Shown piece after piece: positions 17,759-25,558 of a DNA stretch of 64,000 nucleotides (the first letter of the stretch is position 1; the number at the start of each line of letters is the position of its first letter). The position numbers were made by a program, and so were the translations under genes. Under the pieces are notes generated by a model, which saw nothing but the letters and a program-made list of their open reading frames with translations, was not told where the DNA came from and did not search any database. The DNA is from Pontibacter burrus. Its GTDB lineage: Bacteria > Bacteroidota > Bacteroidia > Cytophagales > Hymenobacteraceae. The DNA is taken from positions 372,001 to 436,000 of the forward strand of contig NZ_JAAGWD010000001.1 in assembly GCF_010686685.1 (NCBI RefSeq). The letters run 5' to 3'.

Positions 17759-18445
17759 ATGATCAGAAGTTTAACAGAAGAAGCTCCTCGTATTGTAACA
17801 CCCCCTCAACGCCGTATTAGTTTTTGGGCGGCTTTGTTGGTGATAGTGATTTTTCATGCCGTAGGGTTCTGGGGCTTGCAGTTCAGCGGACGACCCACAT
17901 ACTTCCAGGAGCTGACCCCACTGAACCTGTTGCTTACCAATGTCCTGCTCTTTAGTCTGCATAGGCACTGGAACTGGCCTTTCATAGCTTTTGCTGTAAC
18001 AACAGTCGTCGTAGGTTTTCTGGCAGAGGTTTTAGGGATTCATACCGGCCTGCTTTTCGGGAACTATAACTATGGCGCTGCTCTTGGTTTAAAACTATGG
18101 GATGTGCCCCTGCTTATAGGGCTTAACTGGTTGCTGCTGGTTTATACCACCGGAACTATAGTTAACAGGTTAAGCCAAAACCTGCTGATAAAAGCAGCTG
18201 CTGGTGCGGGGTTAATGGTGCTTTATGATTTTTTTATGGAGCCTGTGGCCATGCAGTACGATTTCTGGAGCTGGCAAAACGATCAGATTCCCCTTTCTAA
18301 TTACCTGGGCTGGCTTGGGCTTGCATTTGTGCTACAGCTCTTTTTTCATAGAACAGACACCTGGAAACAGAACCCGCTAGCACCATGGGTTTATGTTGTG
18401 CAACTACTTTTCTTTATTGGCCTGTACTTATTTCTGGTAATGTAA
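17759..18445 (+). CDS. cruF: carotenoid 1,2-hydratase CruF
   Basis: 228 residues with about seven membrane helices and the family motifs FLAEVLGIHTGLLFGNYNYG and DFFMEPVAM...WSW. CruF-type proteins add water to the psi-end group of acyclic carotenoid ends (in gamma-carotene or lycopene derivatives), after which CrtD desaturates. It starts on the base after the crtD stop, so the two are coupled. It is followed by a dyad and a TetR gene. Confidence 0.85.
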   Translation: MIRSLTEEAPRIVTPPQRRISFWAALLVIVIFHAVGFWGLQFSGRPTYFQELTPLNLLLTNVLLFSLHRHWNWPFIAFAVTTVVVGFLAEVLGIHTGLLFGNYNYGAALGLKLWDVPLLIGLNWLLLVYTTGTIVNRLSQNLLIKAAAGAGLMVLYDFFMEPVAMQYDFWSWQNDQIPLSNYLGWLGLAFVLQLFFHRTDTWKQNPLAPWVYVVQLLFFIGLYLFLVM

Positions 18446-18461
18446 TTGCTTGTAGGTACTA

Positions 18462-18479
18462 AAAAGTATCCATACTTTT
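18462..18479. promoter_or_regulatory. candidate operator dyad upstream of the TetR gene
   Basis: AAAAGTAT-CC-ATACTTTT, a perfect 8-bp inverted repeat with a 2-bp spacer, 83 bp before the TetR start and 16 bp after cruF. The spacer is too short for a good RNA hairpin loop, and the size and symmetry suit a dimeric TetR repressor. It may instead mark the end of the crt transcript. Confidence 0.45.
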
Positions 18480-18561
18480 ACAGGATTTTTGGTATTGCCA
18501 GTGCTCCAAAATTATAGTTTCGTACTGCTCTGGTAACTGCCTGTTATATGAAAGCAAATAC

Positions 18562-19170
18562 ATGACCTTTTTAGAAACGATACTGGAGGAGCTTTTACAA
18601 CTGTTTAAGCACGAGGGGATTGAAGCAAATACCGATTCAGAAATAGTCCGGAAGCTGGATATCAGGCAGCCTACATACCAGGAGCTGTTTGCCGACAGAA
18701 AGGACATGATTATGCAGGTCGTTCGTTATGACATTGCCCAGCAGCAAAAAGAGCAGGCCGCGATGCTGGACAAAGCGAGTAACCCTGTGGAGCAGATTAT
18801 GCTGTTATTACAGGACGGCATTATACGTCTGCGAGATATAAACCCTGTTTTTATTACTGATCTGCAGCTTTACCCGGAGGCCTGGAATGCCAGTATCAGG
18901 TACGTTAGTGAAAACAACCAGCAAGTGAATGCCGAAATTCTGAACCGGGGTATTTTGGAAGGGTACTTCAGAAAAGACATAAACCTGCAACTGGTTACTA
19001 AAATTATTTTGGAGCAGTTCTTTATGCTGGTAAACCCTGCCGTTTTCCCGCCGGCAAAATATAACCTGGCCGAAGTATTTCGCAGCATTTACCTGTACTA
19101 TGTGCGGGGCATCTGTACCGACAAAGGTGGCAGGTTAGCCGAAGAATTCTTTTCAAAGAATAACATCTGA
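18562..19170 (+). CDS. TetR/AcrR-family transcriptional regulator
   Basis: 202 residues. The N-terminal ~50 residues form a helix-turn-helix with the family layout (ILEELLQLFKHEGIEANTDSEIVRKLDIRQPTYQELF...RKDMIMQVV). The C-terminal ligand-binding half is all-helical, with a hydrophobic start to the last helices (VTKIILEQFFMLVNPA). TetR proteins repress nearby genes and themselves and are released by a small ligand. The carotenoid genes just upstream and the dyad at 18462 are its likely targets, by inference. Confidence 0.85.
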   Translation: MTFLETILEELLQLFKHEGIEANTDSEIVRKLDIRQPTYQELFADRKDMIMQVVRYDIAQQQKEQAAMLDKASNPVEQIMLLLQDGIIRLRDINPVFITDLQLYPEAWNASIRYVSENNQQVNAEILNRGILEGYFRKDINLQLVTKIILEQFFMLVNPAVFPPAKYNLAEVFRSIYLYYVRGICTDKGGRLAEEFFSKNNI

Positions 19171-19184
19171 GTTATATAAAAAGC

Positions 19185-19219
19185 AAAGGCCCGGCAGCTA
19201 AGCCAGGCCTTTTGTTTTT
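19185..19219. terminator. bidirectional terminator between convergent genes
   Basis: AAAGGCCCGGC/GCCAGGCCTTT stem with one mismatch and a short loop. There is a T run on the plus side and an A-rich flank giving T's on the minus side. It serves the TetR gene and the opposing gene ending at 19235. Confidence 0.8.
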
Positions 19220-19234
19220 GCTCAAACTATAGCT

Positions 19235-19477
19235 TTAGCTGATAGATACACGCACTTTCTGAGTATATGCACGAAGGGCTGTTTTAAAATCAGCTCCGTT
19301 GTCATTCATTTCGTTCAGAATCCAGACTGCGGCCAACACATGTGTCAGCTGCTCACCCTCGTCGTCGCCTTCTACTTCTATCGCTAAAGGCTGCTCTTCA
19401 ACTATAGCTGTTTCAGCGGCAATCAGCTCATCCAGTTTATAGTTTTCAACCAGTTTTTTTATTGCAGGTATTTTCAT
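19235..19477 (-). CDS. small acidic helical protein (DUF6952-like), partner of thioredoxin gene
   Basis: 80 residues, acidic, predicted helical (MKIPAIKKLVENYKLDELIAAE...HVLAAVWILNEMNDNG). It resembles from memory a Bacteroidota family of ~80-residue proteins regularly encoded directly after a thioredoxin, as here (14 bp gap, same strand). The exact family name is tentative. No Cys or catalytic motif is present. A role in the same redox or peroxide-handling pathway is inferred only from conserved neighbourhood. Confidence 0.65.
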   Translation of the reverse strand: MKIPAIKKLVENYKLDELIAAETAIVEEQPLAIEVEGDDEGEQLTHVLAAVWILNEMNDNGADFKTALRAYTQKVRVSIS

Positions 19478-19491
19478 TCTTATTACTAAAA

Positions 19492-19812
19492 TTAAGCGTC
19501 TAATTTATGGATCAGTTCACGAACGGCTTCCTCTTTGCTGGCCGCTACTGAATCTACAAGTTGTCCGTTCTTAAACACGGCAAAAAAAGGCAGGTTGGTT
19601 ACGTTAGCCAGCTTACGTGCCTCAGGGCTGGTTTCGGCGTTCACATCCACAAACGCTATTCCATCAAATGCTTCGTCGTCAGACATGCGCTTAAACTTGG
19701 GCGAAAACAGGCGGCAGCTGCCACACCAGTCGGCATAATATTTCACTACTACCCTCTGGTTAGAGTTCAGTACTTGTGTAAAATCGTTATCGGTTGCTAG
19801 TATTACAGCCAT
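19492..19812 (-). CDS. thioredoxin-family protein
   Basis: 106 residues with the active site YADWCGSCRLF (C30, C33) and the cis-proline region NLPFFAVF. It is cytoplasmic, since there is no signal peptide. The CGSC centre differs from the classical CGPC of TrxA, so reduction potential and partners may differ. It is the first gene of a two-gene unit with the 80-residue acidic protein. Confidence 0.9.
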   Translation of the reverse strand: MAVILATDNDFTQVLNSNQRVVVKYYADWCGSCRLFSPKFKRMSDDEAFDGIAFVDVNAETSPEARKLANVTNLPFFAVFKNGQLVDSVAASKEEAVRELIHKLDA

Positions 19813-20112
19813 ATTATTTTAATTTGATATGTACGTTTATAATAATGTCTCCTGTATTAACTACTGTCAAAAGTAAATGTTTCGGGCGACAGTCGGGCTA
19901 TAGTTTGGATAGATTTAATTTATCCGTTTATAGGTAAAATCTATAATGTGGCTTATTTTAATAGTGGCCACTCTATCTGAAACTATACGCACAGCTTTAA
20001 AGTTATAGTTTAGAATTAATTAAGGCGACAGAATTATACACGAGTGGCAAAAAGGAATATCAAATCTAGAAGCCAATTTTGTATCTTTGCAGCCTAAAAC
20101 CAGCATAACACA
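19813..20112. other. intergenic region between divergent thioredoxin and prfA genes
   Basis: 300 bp with several TATAGTT/AACTATA copies and a 10-bp palindrome AGTGGCCACT (19963-19972) that could be an operator. The -7 element of prfA lies at its right end. No gene is seen. Confidence 0.5.
20082..20089 (+). promoter_or_regulatory. -7 element of prfA
   Basis: TATCTTTG matches TAnnTTTG perfectly and is followed by C. No TTG lies 20 bp upstream. Predicted leader is about 20 nt. Confidence 0.6.
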
Positions 20113-21189
20113 ATGTTAGATAAGTTAGAAGCTATTAATCAGCGTTTCGAAGAGGTTAGCCAGTTGCTCATTCAGCCGGATGTAGCCAGCGACATGAAGA
20201 AATTTAAAGCGCTGAACAAAGAGTATAAGGATCTGGATAAGATCGTTACAGAATATAAAAAGTACCTGAACATCCTGAGCAACATCGACAACGCCAAACA
20301 GGTGATTGCGACAGAGAAAGACGAAGACTTCCGTGAAATGGCGAAGGAAGAACTGGATGAGCTGATCCCGCAGCGCGAAGCTATGGAAGATGCCCTGAAG
20401 GAACTGCTTATCCCGAAAGATCCGAACGATAGCAAAGACATCATCATGGAAATTCGTGCGGGTGCTGGTGGTGACGAAGCTTCTATTTTTGCCGGCGACC
20501 TTTACCGTATGTACAGCCGCTTTGCTGAAAAGCAGGGTTGGAGAATGGAACTGATGGATGCTACAGAAGGTACATCAGGCGGTTACAAAGAGATTATAGT
20601 TGGTGTATCCGGCGAAGATGTATATGGCAAGCTGAAGTTCGAATCGGGTGTGCATCGCGTGCAGCGTGTACCGGCTACCGAAACGCAGGGCCGTATCCAT
20701 ACATCGGTTGCATCTGTGGTAGTATTACCAGAAGCAGAAGAGTTTGACGTGGAAATCGATATGAACGATGTGCGCAAAGACCTTTTCTGTTCGTCAGGCC
20801 CGGGTGGTCAGTCGGTAAACACTACGTACTCGGCTGTTCGTTTAACGCACATCCCGACTGGTATTGTGGCGCAGTGCCAGGACCAGAAGTCGCAGCTTAA
20901 GAACTTTGATAAAGCGTTGGCAGTACTTCGCTCGCGTATTTATGAAGTAGAATTAGCCAAGAAAAACGAAGCCGAAGGTGCCCAGCGTAAAAGCATGGTA
21001 GGCGGCGGCGACCGTTCTGATAAGATCCGTACATACAATTACCCGCAGGGCCGCGTTACCGACCACCGTATTGGTTACACAGTATATAACCTGCCTGCCG
21101 TAATGGATGGCGGTATTGATGATTTCGTAGAAGAGCTACGTATTGCTGAAAACGCCGAAAGACTGAAAGAAGGCGCAACAGCTGAATAA
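20113..21189 (+). CDS. prfA: peptide chain release factor 1
   Basis: 358 residues, the usual RF1 length. It has the codon-reading region [18 protein letters not shown] (PxT type, for UAA/UAG) and the GGQ motif in [20 protein letters not shown] (~231-233), whose Gln triggers peptidyl-tRNA hydrolysis. No frameshift is present, unlike prfB genes. It stands alone with its own promoter and terminator. Confidence 0.97.
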   Translation: MLDKLEAINQRFEEVSQLLIQPDVASDMKKFKALNKEYKDLDKIVTEYKKYLNILSNIDNAKQVIATEKDEDFREMAKEELDELIPQREAMEDALKELLIPKDPNDSKDIIMEIRAGAGGDEASIFAGDLYRMYSRFAEKQGWRMELMDATEGTSGGYKEIIVGVSGEDVYGKLKFESGVHRVQRVPATETQGRIHTSVASVVVLPEAEEFDVEIDMNDVRKDLFCSSGPGGQSVNTTYSAVRLTHIPTGIVAQCQDQKSQLKNFDKALAVLRSRIYEVELAKKNEAEGAQRKSMVGGGDRSDKIRTYNYPQGRVTDHRIGYTVYNLPAVMDGGIDDFVEELRIAENAERLKEGATAE

Positions 21190-21215
21190 TAAAGCAAAAG
21201 CTTAACAAGTTATAT

Positions 21216-21247
21216 AAAGGATGCAGCTACCACTGCATCCTTTTTTA
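21216..21247 (+). terminator. intrinsic terminator of prfA
   Basis: 11-bp stem AAAGGATGCAG/CTGCATCCTTT with a 6-nt loop, followed by T's. Confidence 0.9.
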
Positions 21248-21384
21248 TTGCGGATGCATAATTGTTTAATGGTTAAATGGGTAAATTGCTGAACTGTTTA
21301 ACTATTTGTGAGTATAACGACTCGCAGTGATCAGCTTAACTACACTCTTTTCTAAAGCGGATAACGAATAACCAACAATCAAAC

Positions 21385-22761
21385 TTGAAATACCTGCTCG
21401 CCATACTGCCACTGCTCTGCCTGCTGTCTATAGTTGGTTGCGACCCTAAGGATGAAGTGCTGACTACAGATCCGGGTGCGGTGCTTCAATTTTCGCAGGA
21501 TACGGTGTTGTTTGATACGGTGTTTGTTTCGCGGGGCAGCGTGACCAAACGCCTGAAAGTATATAACCGCAACGACAAAGCTGTACGCATCAGCAGCATT
21601 ACACTGGCTGGCGCCAACTCTTCGGCCTATAACCTGATCATCAACGGACAGGAAACACCAGTGCGTAATAACCTGGAACTGCGTGGACAGGACAGCCTCT
21701 ACATTCTGGTAAAGGTCAACATAAACCCCAATGACACGAATCTGCCTTTTCTTGTAGCAGACTCTATCTTATTTGATACAAACGGGAAGCGGCAAACTAT
21801 AAAACTGGTGGCATATGGCCAGAATGCGGTCTTTCACCGGAAGAAAACGATTGGCACCACAACCTGGACGAGCAATTTACCGCATGTGTTGTTAGATACT
21901 GTTTTACTGGATAAGGGAGCTACGCTAACTATAGAACCAGGTACCCGTGTTTATGCAGGCAGTAAGGGAGTGCTGTTAGTAAACGGAACTTTGAACGTAA
22001 ACGGCACCCCAGAGCAGCGAGTAACTTTTAGCGGTTACCGGCGCGAAGCAGAATATGTGCGTGCACCAGGCCAGTGGGAGGGCATCCGGATACTTGCCCA
22101 AAGCAGCAATAACTCTATCAAGTATACTGATATCCTGAATACGACTTTTGGGTTAAGGATCGGTAATCCCGGGCAAGGTGGTACACTGGTAGAAGGGTGT
22201 GTTATCGGGCATGCTTTTCTGGATGGTTTAGTTGCCTTTACTTCGGATGTACGTGTCGTGAATACCCTGATCTATAACTGCGGTCAGTTTGGTTTCGGCG
22301 GTTTAGGTGGCGGCAACTATGAGGTGCTCTACTCCACTATTGTAAACTATAATAACACGCTGCCACGGCCAACCCCCGCTTTCGTGATAACAGACTACAT
22401 ACCGGACACTGAGATACGGGATAAGCCAACCAGCTTGCGGCTCATCAATACTATAGTTTATTCAGATGATTTCGGTGCGAAGGACGAATTGCTTCTGGAT
22501 GCGGGAACTGGCGCAAGCCTGGAGATAACCAATAACCTTTTGCGCTCTGCCAGATACACCAATCTGCTGAGCACGAATAGTAACATACTGAACCAAGAGC
22601 CAAAGTTTAAAGAGCCCGGCAAGTATAATTTCCAGCTCGATACGTTGTCGCCGGCAAGTGGTGCAGCCCGCAGGTTGCAAACTATAGACCAGGACCTGAA
22701 AGGCAAATTGCGAAGCATTACAAACCCCGATATAGGTGCCTACGAACGAACTATAGACTGA
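21385..22761 (+). CDS. secreted lipoprotein with right-handed beta-helix
   Basis: 458 residues starting at TTG 21385, directly after a leader ending in CAACAATCAAAC. The lipobox is LSIVGC with Cys19, so it is outer-membrane anchored. An Ig-like N-terminal domain (~30-150) precedes a beta-helix core with short turns (TLTIEPGTRVYAGSKGVLLV, GTLNVNGTPEQRVTFSG, IKYTDILNTTFGLRIG), ending in the common pattern DIGAYE. Proteins of this build are surface polysaccharide-binding or adhesive in Bacteroidota. No catalytic site is evident, and the function is unknown. Confidence 0.8.
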   Translation: MKYLLAILPLLCLLSIVGCDPKDEVLTTDPGAVLQFSQDTVLFDTVFVSRGSVTKRLKVYNRNDKAVRISSITLAGANSSAYNLIINGQETPVRNNLELRGQDSLYILVKVNINPNDTNLPFLVADSILFDTNGKRQTIKLVAYGQNAVFHRKKTIGTTTWTSNLPHVLLDTVLLDKGATLTIEPGTRVYAGSKGVLLVNGTLNVNGTPEQRVTFSGYRREAEYVRAPGQWEGIRILAQSSNNSIKYTDILNTTFGLRIGNPGQGGTLVEGCVIGHAFLDGLVAFTSDVRVVNTLIYNCGQFGFGGLGGGNYEVLYSTIVNYNNTLPRPTPAFVITDYIPDTEIRDKPTSLRLINTIVYSDDFGAKDELLLDAGTGASLEITNNLLRSARYTNLLSTNSNILNQEPKFKEPGKYNFQLDTLSPASGAARRLQTIDQDLKGKLRSITNPDIGAYERTID

Positions 22762-22763
22762 TC

Positions 22764-22950
22764 TATAGTTAGAAAGTTAGAAAAGTATAAGTTAAAAAGT
22801 AAAGGCCTGCAGCGTGCATGGTTCTTTGAGCTTTCTGATTTAGATTTCAGAACATACAATTTGTTAGATCTTAAACTATAAAAACTTTCTAACCTTCTAA
22901 CTTCTCAACTCTCAAACTCCTAAACTTCCCAACTCCCAAACTATAAAACT
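22764..22950. repeat. intergenic element with C-free left arm and G-free right arm
   Basis: 22764-22805 contains no C (AGTTAGAAAGTTAGAAAAG-type units), and 22868-22950 contains no G (CTAACCTTCTAACTTCTC-type units). The arms are degenerate reverse complements and directly abut the stop of the upstream lipoprotein gene and the ATG of yjbQ. Similar arms occur at 10986, 15654, 21250, 52126 and 57083. Confidence 0.6.
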
Positions 22951-23370
22951 ATGTGGTTCCAGAAAGAGATACGTTTGCCTGCTGTTCAGCGGGGTTTTCA
23001 CCTGATTACAGATCTGGTCGAGTCGCAGTTGCCGGAGCTGGAAGAGATAAGCATGGGCATGGCACATATCTTTATCAAACATACCTCGGCCAGCTTAACT
23101 ATAAGCGAGAACGCAGACCCGACCGTACGACAGGATTTTGAAAGCCATTTTAATAAGATGGTGCCTGAAAACGCGCCTTACTACCAACACACTTCCGAAG
23201 GTCCGGACGATATGCCTGCACATCTGAAAGCGGCTATACTAGGCAGCTCGGTAACTATACCGATTACAAACGGAAGGTTTAACCTGGGCACCTGGCAGGG
23301 CCTTTACCTGTGCGAGCACCGCAACCATGCTTCCAAGCGCTGGATTGTAGTAACTCTGACGGGCAACTAA
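22951..23370 (+). CDS. yjbQ: YjbQ family protein (UPF0047)
   Basis: 139 residues with the family signatures HIFIKHTSASLTISENADPTV, HTSEGPDDMPAHLKAAILG and GTWQGLYLCEHR, where conserved His/Asp/Glu residues form the proposed active site. E. coli YjbQ has weak thiamin-phosphate synthase activity. Its physiological role is still uncertain. The stop codon is part of a 14-bp palindrome shared with the convergent protease gene. Confidence 0.9.
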   Translation: MWFQKEIRLPAVQRGFHLITDLVESQLPELEEISMGMAHIFIKHTSASLTISENADPTVRQDFESHFNKMVPENAPYYQHTSEGPDDMPAHLKAAILGSSVTIPITNGRFNLGTWQGLYLCEHRNHASKRWIVVTLTGN

Positions 23371-23378
23371 ACTATAGT

Positions 23379-24875
23379 TTACCTGATGATGGTAATCTTT
23401 TTGGTCTGAATGCCTTCGGTGCCGCTTACCCGCAGGAAATAAACACCACTCGGCAGGCCTGCTGTATTTAGTTCGGCCACACGGGTAGTTACTTCCTCGC
23501 TCAGCACTACCTGGCCTAAACGGTTTATAAGTTCCACGTGACGCAGCGTTACGGCGGCAGGTTGCTCAATTATAACATAACCTGATGCCGGAACAGGGTA
23601 AACGGTCAGGTCGTTTGGCGTAACTTCAATATACTGATCGCGGGTTTCGGTGCTGCTTAAATTGCCTCTGGTTATGGTTAGCGAAACTTTATACTTACCC
23701 GGTTTAAAATAGCTTACCGTAGGGTGCTGCTCTGTAGAGGTAGAAGGCGTGCCACCTTCAAATTCCCAAAGCCAGTTTGTGGGCCTCACTCCTACTGATG
23801 TATCCTTAAATGTAACTTTACGATCGCGGCGCACAAGTGTATCAGTAGCAGCTTCAAAATCGGCAAGCAACCCGCCGCTACACGCTGGCGAGAGCAGGAT
23901 TCTGGACCTGGAAGAACTCAGCACGGCCTGCATAAATTCAATCTGGCCATTAGTGAACAGGTTCATACAGGCATCGTAACTATAGTCCATGTAGTTCTGC
24001 CACATGTTGCCATAGGGACCATTGTTGCAAGATAATTCAATCCCGGAAGGGCATTCGTACGTCGGGCCACGCTGGTTAGGCGTATCATCGATGCCATCCG
24101 AATCGGAGCAGGTTGCGTTACCATCGCCCCAGATGTGGCGCAGGCCAAGCCAATGCCCGATTTCGTGGGTGGCAGTGCGGCCTTTATTATATTGTGTGCC
24201 GGCTTTGTTGTAAGGAGTAGTGCCTACTGCCTGAAAATGGAGCACAACGCCATCGTTCTGAGGGCTGATACGTGCACCCGGAAAAGTAGCCCAGCCGAGC
24301 ACATTTTCCTCAATATTGCCAATCCATATGTTCAGGTACTGGTCCCGGTCCCAGGCTGCAGCTCCGCCTTCTTCAGCGCGTTTAATGCGGTTATTTGACG
24401 GGTTGAAGCTTCTGGTTGTGGTAAATGTGCGGGTAATACCGTTAGTTGGCAGGCCATCCGGGCCGATAGATGCAAGACAAAACTCTATACCTGCATCACC
24501 TGCTAAAGCTTCAAAATGTACCGGCGTATTTATTTTATCTGCATTGGTTCTCCTGAAATCAGCGTTGAGTACGGCTAACTGCGAAAGGATCTGCTCATCT
24601 GAGATATTTTGTTCCGGTCTGTTATAAAGCACATGAAAGACAACCGGAATAGAGATGATTTCCGCGCTTCGCATGGCTTTGCCTCGGCTCTTCTGCTGGC
24701 TGATGTAAAGTTGCGCTGCATCGCGGGCTTTCTGCTGCTGTAGTTTAGTGCCCGGTTCCAGGCGCTCCAGCGTCTCCTGGTACTGGTCGGTAGCGCAAAC
24801 CCGGTATTTGCCTGGCTGGCCATAGGCAGGCGCAAGCAGTAGTAGCGCGAAGCTTAAAAGAGCAGAGAAGCGCAT
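23379..24875 (-). CDS. M43 family zinc metalloprotease with PKD domain and T9SS sorting domain
   Basis: 498 residues. The signal peptide is 1-19 (LLSFALLLLAPAYG). The catalytic domain has HEIGHWLGLRH (237-247; zinc His 237, 241, 247 and general base Glu238) and the Met-turn NYMDYS (~294-298) of pappalysin/cytophagalysin enzymes. A PKD domain follows at ~350-415 (VTFKDTS...WEFEGGTPSTSTEQHPTVSYFKPGKYKVSL). The C-terminus (TVYPVPASGYVIIEQ...GVYFLRVSG) is a T9SS sorting domain. It is exported and probably degrades extracellular protein. Confidence 0.92.
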   Translation of the reverse strand: MRFSALLSFALLLLAPAYGQPGKYRVCATDQYQETLERLEPGTKLQQQKARDAAQLYISQQKSRGKAMRSAEIISIPVVFHVLYNRPEQNISDEQILSQLAVLNADFRRTNADKINTPVHFEALAGDAGIEFCLASIGPDGLPTNGITRTFTTTRSFNPSNNRIKRAEEGGAAAWDRDQYLNIWIGNIEENVLGWATFPGARISPQNDGVVLHFQAVGTTPYNKAGTQYNKGRTATHEIGHWLGLRHIWGDGNATCSDSDGIDDTPNQRGPTYECPSGIELSCNNGPYGNMWQNYMDYSYDACMNLFTNGQIEFMQAVLSSSRSRILLSPACSGGLLADFEAATDTLVRRDRKVTFKDTSVGVRPTNWLWEFEGGTPSTSTEQHPTVSYFKPGKYKVSLTITRGNLSSTETRDQYIEVTPNDLTVYPVPASGYVIIEQPAAVTLRHVELINRLGQVVLSEEVTTRVAELNTAGLPSGVYFLRVSGTEGIQTKKITIIR

Positions 24876-24983
24876 AAAAGCAGGTAGTAAAAGTATGAAA
24901 TAGCAAAAACTTTAGCAGTAAAGAGAAATGCTTACAAAACTACTGAATTTATGCCTTACAACTGCCTGTGTAGCAGGGGTAAA

Positions 24984-25553
24984 CTATAAATTAACGTGGA
25001 TGCTGTAGTGTAGCGAATCGCTGAAGATCAGTTTCTGTACTCCGTTTATGCGATAGCTCTGCAGGTGCCCGTTTTGTGGGTTGGCCTCTAATATTGCATT
25101 ACGTTCAGAATAGAAAAGAAGATTTTCGTCGTGCATGGTAGCTTCCAAGCGCTGCAGGTTACCTGAAGGACTTATTTGCAGAAGCAGCCGTGATACAGGT
25201 GCTTTGGCATCTGGTATACGCTGGTAACTGACGGCCTTGCTGCCGTCCGGTAACTCTTGTTCCTGGCGGCTGTAGTATTCCTGCAATGTGGGCTTGGTAA
25301 TATCGGCGTCTTCAAAAACGGCCAGTTCATCACCCCAGTTTACGTGGTTAAGTTGTATGGTTTCGGTTGGGGCATGCTCCGTTTTCACGGTTTTGAGTAT
25401 AGCCGGTTGTGCTGCCTGCAGGCGCTTTGCTTCCTGCTGCACGTAAGCAGCAACGTTAAAGTTAGAAGCACTGGCAGCGTGTGGCGCCGGCTGCTCACAA
25501 GCTACCAGTGCCACTACGGCCATTACAATACAAGCTATACTATAGTTTCTCAC
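24984..25553 (-). CDS. lipoprotein of unknown function
   Basis: 189 residues with lipobox VALVAC (Cys19). The mature part is soluble, with no family I recognise. It lies 5 bp after gpmI on the same strand, so the two are co-transcribed, although no functional link to glycolysis is evident. A region near 70-110 (LNHVNWGDELAVFEDADITKP) and the C-terminal beta-rich half could form a small lipid-carrier-like barrel, but that is speculation. Confidence 0.75.
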   Translation of the reverse strand: MRNYSIACIVMAVVALVACEQPAPHAASASNFNVAAYVQQEAKRLQAAQPAILKTVKTEHAPTETIQLNHVNWGDELAVFEDADITKPTLQEYYSRQEQELPDGSKAVSYQRIPDAKAPVSRLLLQISPSGNLQRLEATMHDENLLFYSERNAILEANPQNGHLQSYRINGVQKLIFSDSLHYSIHVNL

Positions 25554-25558
25554 CAGGT

